A DNA stretch of 64,000 nucleotides from Trichodelitschia bisporula (lineage: Eukaryota > Ascomycota > Dothideomycetes > Phaeotrichales > Phaeotrichaceae), in contig ML996694.1 of NCBI GenBank assembly GCA_010356995.1, positions 609,163 through 673,162 of the forward strand. Reading direction: 5' to 3'. The notes beneath the pieces are model-generated. The model made no database searches. It worked only from the letters and a program-made list of their open reading frames with translations, and was not told where the DNA came from. A program made the translations under genes and the position numbers. Each line of letters begins with the position of its first letter. Positions within the stretch are counted from its first letter, which is position 1. Below are positions 56,332 through 64,000 of the stretch, one piece after another.

Positions 56332-56885
56332 CTCAGCACGGGAGGCATCGGGTTAGGCGGCAAAGAGAAAATGCAGACTGTCGGCTGAGAAAAGTCGCTG
56401 TTGAGCGATGGGACGAAATGCCTCTGCGGTCAGCATCTTAGTGATTGAAATAGTGACAAGAACGTTATCCATACCTTGCGACGTAGTTTGTTGAGGGAGT
56501 CTCGTACTGGTCCGGTTGTGCAAGACGACTTGATGAGTGCCAATCTTACTGCCTTGTTGTTTCCTCACTGCGTAACGCTTTCGAACAGTTGGCAATGGAA
56601 CTTGAAAGCTTACGTCGGCATACGATAGAAGCCAGTACGAAGCACCACAGAATAATGTCGCTCACGCTTTTTTAGATGATCAATGCTATCCCAGTTAGGC
56701 GGCGCCTCATTCGCAGAGAAGCTCCCAGAGACTTTAGAATATCAACGGCATCAGAATCAGACGCTGTCTCACTCGCAGAGAAAATGACAGAGCGGGCACC
56801 AGATACCTATATATACCAGCTCCCAAAGGGTGGAATGAAGATGGCTTGATACCCCGCTTGCATCTAAATTTACGGATTGGTCGGA
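56332..56885. other. Divergent region between two paralogues
   Basis: Probably contains 5' exon(s) of the minus-strand paralogue and both promoters. Near 56460 a minus-strand GTATGG donor and CTGACCGCAG acceptor are visible. A tentative start for the missing exon could be near 56620. Other structure is not seen. Confidence 0.4.
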
Positions 56886-57794
56886 ATGTCCGCCAACAAA
56901 ACTGGCGCCGCCTGCAGGGCCAAGCCTGCGGCCAACCGCTCCCAGACGTCTAGGAACGCTGCATCTTCGGAGATGTCCGGACAACAGCTTACCTTCGCTC
57001 GCTTCCCGCCAGAAATCCGCAACCAAATCTACGAGGAGCTTCTAGTCGCCCGACCGCCCAAGGAACTTTACCGCAGCTCTAAGAACGACTTGTACCCAGG
57101 CCGGATCGAGATATGGCACGCACCCACGGGAGGCTGGTACTTCATCCCCAAGACCAGCCGGACCTCGAGCCTCGATTTCAGCATCATGTATGCAGCGCGC
57201 TGGGTCGCCGACGAAGCGTGCGGCATCTTCTATAGGTGGAACATCTTCGAAGCCGTGGTCACTAAGGGCTGGCGGAGCTCCACGCGTACCAGGAGCGAGC
57301 TGCAGGACATTGCGAGCACGCAGCCGCCGGTGCGAGTCGAGCTCATACGCTCGCTCGCTATGGTGATTAACTGCAACACTGTGTACTGGAGACTGCTGGG
57401 AAACATCGCTGTCCAGTTCACGAATCTAAAAAGTGTGAGCATTGCTGGGGTTGATAAAGGCCTGAGATTCGCAAGCAATCATGGGAGTGTGGAGATTCCG
57501 GTGGTTTTGTGCGTGCTGCGAGACATGTGGCCAGAAGATGGTCAGGTGAAGTTACGGTTTTGCGAGAAGAAGGGGGTTAGTAAAGCGGCCTGGGGTCGAA
57601 GGTCTGCACGTGGAGCCGTGGTCCCCGTGAAGGTATGGGCGGAAGCTGAAAAGGTGGTGCGAGATGCTAGACACCAGGATGCCGACGGAGACGATCCGAA
57701 ATGGAGCGGAAAGGCATGGAGATGGCCGAAAACCGGCAGGTTGGCGGCTCATAAGGATATCGTCGCAAAGTGGAGAAGGGTTTGGGAGGTTTAG
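56886..57794 (+). CDS. Fungal 2EXR/F-box-like protein, paralogue of the minus-strand neighbour
   Basis: A single exon of 302 residues from the ATG at 56886. After a Ser/Ala-rich N-terminus it has GQQLTFARFPPEIRNQIYEE, the typical start of ascomycete 2EXR-type proteins whose function is unknown. It shares ARWVADEACGIFYRWNIFEA and VRVELIRSLAMVINCNTVYW with the divergent neighbour, and a late block VVLCVLRDMWPEDGQVKLRF. The two copies differ throughout, so the duplication is old. The C-terminus is basic and Trp-rich (WSGKAWRWPKTGR). No signal peptide is seen. Confidence 0.75.
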   Translation: MSANKTGAACRAKPAANRSQTSRNAASSEMSGQQLTFARFPPEIRNQIYEELLVARPPKELYRSSKNDLYPGRIEIWHAPTGGWYFIPKTSRTSSLDFSIMYAARWVADEACGIFYRWNIFEAVVTKGWRSSTRTRSELQDIASTQPPVRVELIRSLAMVINCNTVYWRLLGNIAVQFTNLKSVSIAGVDKGLRFASNHGSVEIPVVLCVLRDMWPEDGQVKLRFCEKKGVSKAAWGRRSARGAVVPVKVWAEAEKVVRDARHQDADGDDPKWSGKAWRWPKTGRLAAHKDIVAKWRRVWEV

Positions 57795-58246
57795 GTGATC
57801 GAAACCGAGGCGTATTTGAATGAACCTTTGGCATTTACCCTGGGAAAGATATGGTAATCAGTGAAATCGTAGGAGTGGTGCGCGTCAAGAACCAAATAAA
57901 CAAGTGGCTAGCGTCGTCCGATGAGACTGTCGCTTGGAGGAACACGGCTTCTGTAGGCAATTGAATCTTAGACAATCACGACCGCACAATGGTCCTGCGC
58001 ATGTGATGGGAAACTCGACGTCGATTGACATGAACACGTCGCCACCGTGATCGGGGCGGATAAACCAGCACCCGCTCACTGAACCACAGACGTCGGCTGG
58101 GCATCAGATCTAACTACAACTTACCTAAACATTGGCTGGTATGATCTGCAGTGTTCGAGTGTAATGACTAACATGTACTTCTCTTGTTCATAGGCTTCGC
58201 TCATCGACCGATCTCCCCAGTGCCATCCACTTCAACCTCCCTCCCA
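57795..58246. other. Convergent gap, no gene seen
   Basis: 3' flanks of the 2EXR-type gene and the transporter. Mixed composition with no recognisable repeat or coding frame. Confidence 0.45.
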
Positions 58247-59578
58247 TCATGCCTCATCTCCCTCACTCCCCTCCCTCCTCGCATCCCTCTCCAGCCGCCG
58301 CCTCGCCGTCCCCACCCCATCCACACCACCTACCTGCCCCTCTCCAAGCCACGGCTTCTCCGCTTCACCCAACTCTCCATCGAGTGCAAAATACACAAAC
58401 AAGCCCAGGACAATGAGCACAAACGCCACGGGATACATCCAATGCACCTTGAGGTGAAAGACATGGATCCCGACGATCGTGCCCCAGAAATTTCCTGTCA
58501 GCAGGCTGATGTTCAGGAACGCGGCGCTGCCCATGCGGAACACGAGTGGCGCAATCGAGTAGAAGATGCACAGCAGCAAGTCAAACCCGGCGATATAACC
58601 CCCAATGGCTGGCTTGTACACCTTGACGGCGGCACGGAACGACTCCCGGTCGAAAATGGCCGCCTGCACGCCGTTGATCAGCATGCCCCAGAAGCCGATC
58701 ATGCCGACCACCTCGTAGAGCGGGCGTTTGGAAACTAGCCACTCCTGCAGCACGTTCGAGAAGCCGTAGCACGTGGCACCGAGCAGCGCGAACAGATCAC
58801 CCTTGAGCTGGTTCTCGGCAGGGAAGTCGGATGCGTGCGTGATGTGGTCCGAAGCAAGGAGAAGGCCCATTCCGGCGACACAAGTGACTATGCCAGCGAC
58901 TTGCGGCCAGCCGTAGCGGACTTTCATGAAAAGGAATGAGATGATGACGACCACGACTATGGCCCAGAAGTTGATGAGTTGGGCGGACAGGATCGTGGTG
59001 TAGCGGAAGCCAAGTACAGTGAAGTAGTTGCCTTCGACGTCGCAGAAGGAGAGGATGGCATCTGTTGCCTGGGATCAGTATGAAGCACGAATAGAATGCG
59101 ATGCAATGGGACCTACACCGCCAGCCCTGCGTCTTGAACATCTCCCACCACCCCTTTGCACCGTATTTGTACACCGTGATAGTCGTCCACACCGCATTTA
59201 GAAGCACGTAGTTGAAGAACGTCTGGAAAGCGGGGATATTGGCACCGGCCTCTGTCAGCAACGACGAGAACGTATTCGTTCCGACGATGCAGAGTGCGAG
59301 AATCTGACTGTCGACCGTTAATCTCGTCGCGACATCAGCTCGAGTTAGCAAAAAACGTACCCAAACAACAAAACCAGCCAAAACTCCCGCGTCCTGATGT
59401 ACCTGAACCACTGCCCCCTCTTCCTCTCCACGCCACTCTGGACGCGCTCAACATCGACACTAACTCCATCCTTGGTCTGCACGCTGCCCCCCCCCCCTGT
59501 AGTACCATCAGGCATACGTTCCGGACCAACAGGAGGAAAGGGCTCCGCGCGCGCGCCGTCGTTGCTTGCAGAAGCCAT
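58247..59578 (-). CDS. SLC35F-type membrane transporter (drug/metabolite superfamily)
   Basis: Multispanning protein of the solute carrier 35F group (DUF914), with about ten hydrophobic helices; the substrate is unknown. Exons 59578-59361, 59307-59117 and 59061-58247 give 407 residues. After a Pro/Gly-rich cytosolic start come TREFWLVLLFGQILALCIVG, FFNYVLLNAVWTTITVYKYG and the family motif GWRYAILSFCDVEGNYFTVL. Later blocks include GDLFALLGATCYGFSNVLQE and LLTGNFWGTIVGIHVF. The second intron was placed with GTAGGT as donor and ACAG as acceptor to produce the conserved WRYAILSF. The tail is charged and probably cytosolic. Confidence 0.9.
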
Positions 59579-60899
59579 ATTCCAGACGTAACCAGCAGAC
59601 AACCGATGGGGGGATGATCAGAGCAGCGTCAGTCGTCGTCGCAACAGCGTCCACAAACACAGTCCCAAAAGCCCACAGAGAAGAGGAAATCGCAAAAGTG
59701 GAGCTTTATAACCCTTTACGAGCGCAAAACTCCTGAAGTCGCTCGCGGGTATGTTCAGACAAGAGTCTGGAGGAATGGAGAAGCAGGAATGTTGTTGTGG
59801 TGGGGTGAAAAGGTTTGCGCGGGGCTGAGGGTTTTATTCGAGCCACTGGCCGCTAGCGGAGGGGACCCCTGCTCGCCGATGGCGGCATGAGCGGGAAGGT
59901 TGCGCTCGAGGACGGGAAGATCCTCGCTTGGCCCCGGCTAGGCTCTTTCTTTCCCCGGTTTCCGGTTCTCGGATGGGGGATCGGCGTCCGGGCTACTACG
60001 TGGAGGGGTGATTGGGCATACCGTAGTAGCAATGGATGATATTGCGACACAAGGTGTGACTTTAAAACAAGTTTTTGCGCTTGAAGACATTATTCAGGTT
60101 TTCCGGGAGTTCCACAGGTCTTATAGCTCCTCAAACGGCTCAGGGACGTTCCTTCCAATACCCTACGGTGCGCGAGTTGAAACTGAGTGCTGTTCCTGCG
60201 TATCAGCAGAATATCGCCATCCGTCCAGCAACCCGGGAGATCTTGCGGCCTTCAGCAGCCGAAAAAGAGCTGGTGGTTTGCTGCACTACTTAGCATGAGT
60301 TGGAGATTCTGCCTCGCTGCCCACGCCCAAGGGTCACCAAAAAAAATGATGAACATCTCTTCAAAAAGTTGTGGCCGACTTTGGGCAAGGTCGTTGCCGA
60401 GTAAGAAGTCAGGACTATCATCGATGGGGGCTCATCACTTTTTCCGGTGGCCCATGGCCCTAAGGTTAGCCCCACTCGCCGCAAGCTCCGGCTACCCCGC
60501 ATTTTGAGGCGAACGGATCTCATCTCAAAGACTTGACCTCATCCCGCAAGGCTCACTTCAGTTCGAGTGACATACATGTACGCGCTCACAATCCGCCACA
60601 AGGTCTCCAGTCGTCAATTGGACTACTCTAGATGGACTTAAGTTCAACACGATTGGCAGGCTCAGGCTTTTTTGGTTCGTCATCACGGATCAATTTTGTC
60701 TATCGTGAGACTCATAGCAGCTTTAGGTTCACCATCAGCTACTACAGATGAAGTGCACACGGATAAAATGGTGGACAAAAGCGAGTGAATCTTCCCATCG
60801 ATTGTTTCTTCTCGTAAACTCGTAAGTTACCCAAAAGACCGTCCTACTGTTCATATATCGGACAACCCACATAGGACTCCCATATTGCTTCCATGCCAT
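59579..60899. other. Long intergenic region, no clear gene
   Basis: Promoter side of the transporter and 3' side of the hidden gene at 60900. Around 60032-60297 an ATG opens a frame of about 88 codons (MDDIATQGVTLKQVFALEDI and on) in AT-richer sequence; it shows no family and no splice support. The remainder has stops in all frames. It could contain decayed coding sequence. Confidence 0.4.
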
Positions 60900-61517
60900 T
60901 CAGTCCATATCAAGCGCAGTGTAATGGGGTTCAATCGGCGGCAGCCAAGATCCCACCTGCTGAAGGTCGACAGTGTACTTGTCCATCGGGGTTGAAGCGC
61001 CGATCGTCTCCGCTGCTAGGCCACTTCTGAACCAGATCTCAGTACGGCTCGACAACGGGATAACAAGAGAGAGGGGTGCTTACTGAGAGTGCAGCTGATG
61101 CCCTATGCCATCTTGAGTCGCTTGAGGTGATTCGGCGGCATCGAACCTTTCCGGTTCTCCTTCCTTGGGAAGTGCGAGCCTACTCCTGTCGACCGCAAGC
61201 TTGTCTAGGTCGATGATTTTTCCATCAACTTGTTTACCGAGCTCTGAAAGAGCGGCGACGTGAATATTCGCAGTGTTTTGGATGTATTGCTGACTGGTGT
61301 CTTCGGCACGAGTTTCAGCCTGGCAGGAATGCCTCGCGACGTTAAGGGCCGTCAAGGGCTTTGGGGGTGTACTAGGCACGGTCAATGGACGTCCATTAAA
61401 CGAAATGAAGGCGGAAAGTGCATCATGGAGGGCTCTTTACCCATGTTTTTGGCGGTGAGAGGAATGCCCGTGGCTGATGCCACGCCCCCTCGGCACGGCG
61501 CAAGATTGATTCTCCAT
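60900..61517 (-). CDS. Unknown 163-residue protein, three exons
   Basis: The gene is visible only after splicing. The ATG at 61517 opens exon 1 (61517-61441, MENQSCAVPRGRGISHGHSS); a 69-nt intron (GTAAAG donor, ATTGAC branch point, CTAG acceptor) leads to exon 2 (61371-61084, with TPPKPLTALNVARHSCQAET and IHVAALSELGKQVDGKIIDL). A 57-nt intron (GTAAGC, TACTGAG, TTCAG) leads to exon 3 (61026-60900, GLAAETIGASTPMDKYTVDL ending in HYTALDMD). Phases agree at both junctions. The protein is hydrophilic with no signal peptide or membrane segment, and I recognise no family. Exon 3 is the most protein-like part. It could be a species-specific gene or the end of a longer gene. Confidence 0.6.
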
Positions 61518-62413
61518 GGCACTGATAGCTAGGCTCGGGCGAAAGGAAGGAGCTTTCTCTGTATTTCAAAGACATGTCTCTGTCCAGAGCACCGCTCCCT
61601 TTTTGTATTGGGACGAGGCGACAAGTTTACTGTGAACTGGGGATGCGCGAATTCACGTCGCTTTTCCGAAAGCCTTGCCCACGCAACCTAGTGTGGGACA
61701 ACGCGACGATCCCCCAGGATCCCGGCGGGACAACGGGGACGATGGCATTGGTGGATTAAGGTCAACAGCCTCATGGTTTTTGAAGCTTCTCTGAAGATGG
61801 AAATTTTGCAAAAGGCCCTCCAACTCCCTTCAACTTCGGCGCTACAGGATGTGCATTCAACAAATGCACCTCACAATTGCGCGAATAGCCATCGATGATG
61901 CTACTTATCTGCACCGAGGCGCATGAGTGCCTGAGATAACATACTACGTGGACGCATTCCTATTGGTATAAAAGACCTGTACGAGTAGCCAAGCTCTCCA
62001 AATGCGGAGCGGTGCAGAACCTTCATACAATTCTTGCTGAAGCGAGAGACCATGCCGCTCCCGTCTCGCGGCACCCTGGGCGGGAGTTCAGGCAGGCAGT
62101 ATTGTAGTATGCGTTCCGTGAGGAGGCTTGCGGATACCGGGTAAGATACTGCTGCTATACCTGTCTATGGATTACTCCATTCCAGTTACAGGTTAAACCA
62201 GATCAGATAGAAAGCTCTAATGGGCTGCACTGCTTTTAGTACGAGAAACTTTGCCGCAACGTCAACTCGGCGCACGACCCATGTAGGCTAAAATTCTAGC
62301 CGGAGAGGCCGCTGACTTACAGGCCGTATGCTGAATTGATGAGAGTATGCACAAGTGAGAGGAACTCAAAAGTAGCTAGCGTATGGTATTTGGGGAGAGA
62401 TGTGGCTTCTCGC
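61518..62413. other. Intergenic region, no gene seen
   Basis: Between the unknown gene (5' side) and the 3' end of Ku70. A TATAAAAG-like word at about 61968-61975 (GGTATAAAAGACC) could be a core promoter element. No coding frame with family resemblance. Confidence 0.45.
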
Positions 62414-64000
62414 CTAAGATCCGAGATACTCCTCTACCCGGCTGGCCAGGCTCGCCTTCGTCCCGGCAGTCGAAAGGCCCTTAGACCGCAGCCACTCCTT
62501 GAGCTGCACGACAGTGTACTGGACGATGTCAGTTTTTCCGAGGACACACTTGACTGTAACTGACTGATACGTACGGCCTTGAGCCCTCCATTCTTAGTAG
62601 CCGCCCTAATTTCAGCGTCTCCATCGCCACTCGAACTCGTTGCTTCTGTTTTCACTCGCTTCGGAAGTGACGTTTGAGGCTCCGGTGACCGCTTTACGCC
62701 TCTCGGGGCCGTATCTGCTAGTTCTAGTGAGATATTCTTGAACTCGCGTTCAAGTTCATCGCCCCAGGTTTGGACATCGTGCCCAGCGCGCTTCCGCCCG
62801 GTTAGCGATATTCAGTGCGAAGCTTAGGGCCGCGTACCTTGTGAATCTGCTTGTGGCGCGGGATGGTCTTGTCATCTGGCGCTTCCGGAAGATCCTCCTC
62901 CAGCGCAATGGCTTGGATCACGCGATAAAACCATTGCAGAGCTGAGAGTGTAAGCACGAGGAACAAGCGGCCACGATGCACGTACCTGGATTCGGGTAGC
63001 GCCTGGGGTCGTATGCACCACCCGGGAGCTGAAGCATGGAGAGCGGAACCTTCATTGCGTCTACCAAAGACAGTGGGGCGTGGACGCTGGGCTCGTCGGG
63101 AAGCCGCTTTATATCGTCCACAGCCGGAAGCTGGATCACCCAGAGGCCGGCTGGAACCTTTTGGTGGCCAGTTTCGTCAAGAACCTCGGCGCCTGGAATG
63201 ACTGCTGCGAGGACAGGAGCCGCATTACGCCGGGGAATAAACCAGGCAAGTGCAAACTTCTCCGCCTTCAGGAGGTTCTGCTGCAAGGCGGAGAAGACGC
63301 GTGTTGAACCAACGTAGTCGGTCTCGTTTGGGTAGAGGAAGTAGGGTGCCCGCATTGTCGCCCAGACTGGAAGCATCTTGAGCGGCTTGAAGCCGATGAT
63401 GCGAATGACCGGGTCGCCGTAGTTTTTGAGGGCCTTCATCTCATCTTCGGTAAATGTGACGTGCTCTCCACCAAATTTGTAGGCCTTCCGAATCTCCTCC
63501 TTTCCTACATCACGTGCTGTGTCTTCCGCCATCTGTGTGGTCGTACCGACAGCGATCTGAACCTTCTCTCCGCCCACCCATATGTAGCAGCTCTTTCCAT
63601 GCTCTTGCCGCTTGACCATCACATAGCCCTTAACGCCGATGACAAGACCAGGACCAACCTCCATCGGAATTGAGAATGCTGCCCGACGAGGACTTGATTT
63701 GGAATTGATGGCCGATAACAAGGATTGGAGCAACGAGATTCCATCACCGCTACCAACGGATTCCACTGTGGGCATGAGGGCAGCAGGGGCGTCCAGATCT
63801 CCAGAGGCTGGACGGTATACCACATCCTACATCATGAGAGGCGGCTAGCAAATAAGCCGAGTACTTACATCGTAGAATGCTGTTCGATCAAATACATGAT
63901 CCAGAGGAGTGATAGGGAAGAGTTCAATGATGACACCTAGATCGTAAAGATCCTTGGCTCGAACTGCAGCAGCGGACCGCTGGGTAGAGTCATTGACATG
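62414..64000 (-). CDS. KU70: Ku70, DNA-end-binding subunit of non-homologous end joining (5' part beyond the window)
   Basis: Forms the Ku heterodimer with Ku80, encircles broken DNA ends in the nucleus and also protects telomeres. The visible exons in reading order are 64000-63869 (partial), 63826-62986, 62941-62838, 62790-62575 and 62518-62414, about 465 residues. The first visible exon carries [20 protein letters not shown] from the end of the von Willebrand-like domain. The core beta-barrel follows, with [40 protein letters not shown] and [20 protein letters not shown]. Next is the C-terminal arm ending near [11 protein letters not shown]. The last exon is a SAP domain ([20 protein letters not shown]) that binds DNA. 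Introns are 42-56 nt. The 5' portion lies beyond base 64000; phase at the window edge is codon-exact. Confidence 0.93.

Noticed and set aside
60032-60297. An 88-codon frame starting MDDIATQGVTLK
   Set aside because: No splice partner, no family, and located in AT-richer sequence with many stops around it; kept only as a note in the gap entry.

Overview
This window is nuclear DNA of a filamentous ascomycete (Pezizomycotina). Genes are densely packed and interrupted by short introns (mostly 42-65 nt) with GT..AG ends and CTGAC/CTAAC-like branch points. The gene set is typical of mould genomes: a CSN6 signalosome subunit, fungal Pex26, an FHIP dynein adaptor, Ecm14, Set9, Ctk3 and Ku70. I could not fix the species or class. 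No CRISPR array, tRNA, rRNA or recognisable transposon was found.

Layout. 0.9-6.3 kb: sorbitol-dehydrogenase-type enzyme (+), CSN6 (+), tafazzin (-). 6.7-8.6 kb: PARN/CAF1-type deadenylase (-). 9.8-12.6 kb: Pex26-like peroxin (+), nuclear ATP9 (-). 13.9-18.7 kb: DUF4336 protein (+), FHIP-like protein (+), a small hydrophilic protein (-). 19.2-23.4 kb: Cwc15 (-) and Rrp45 (+) sharing a 255-bp divergent promoter, then an unknown membrane-anchored protein (-). 24.2-27.6 kb: a DUF4246 gene broken by two in-frame stops (+), Ctk3 (+). 27.9-43.5 kb: mitochondrial L12 (-) and the giant midasin gene (+), also divergent. 44.4-48.9 kb: Sec7-PH Arf exchange factor (-). 50.2-54.4 kb: Ecm14 pseudo-carboxypeptidase (+), Set9 H4K20 methyltransferase (-). 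55.2-57.8 kb: two diverged paralogues in head-to-head orientation. 58.2-59.6 kb: SLC35F-type transporter (-). 60.9-61.5 kb: a 163-residue unknown gene visible only after two introns are removed (-). 62.4-64 kb: the 3' part of Ku70 (-), cut by the window edge.

Most genes are conserved housekeeping functions: RNA processing and decay (PARN, Cwc15, Rrp45, Ctk3), ribosome assembly (midasin), mitochondria (tafazzin, ATP9, L12), trafficking (FHIP, Sec7-PH, Pex26) and chromatin/DNA repair (Set9, Ku70). There is no operon-like or cluster-like functional unit, and I found no convincing new multi-gene system. The less ordinary items are the DUF4246 gene with two stops, the paralogue pair whose one member ends inside a minisatellite with a changed repeat length, the hidden spliced gene at 60.9-61.5 kb, and a probable extra terminal exon of CSN6. 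Gene models were spliced by eye; exon phases were checked to be consistent, but no transcript data were available.
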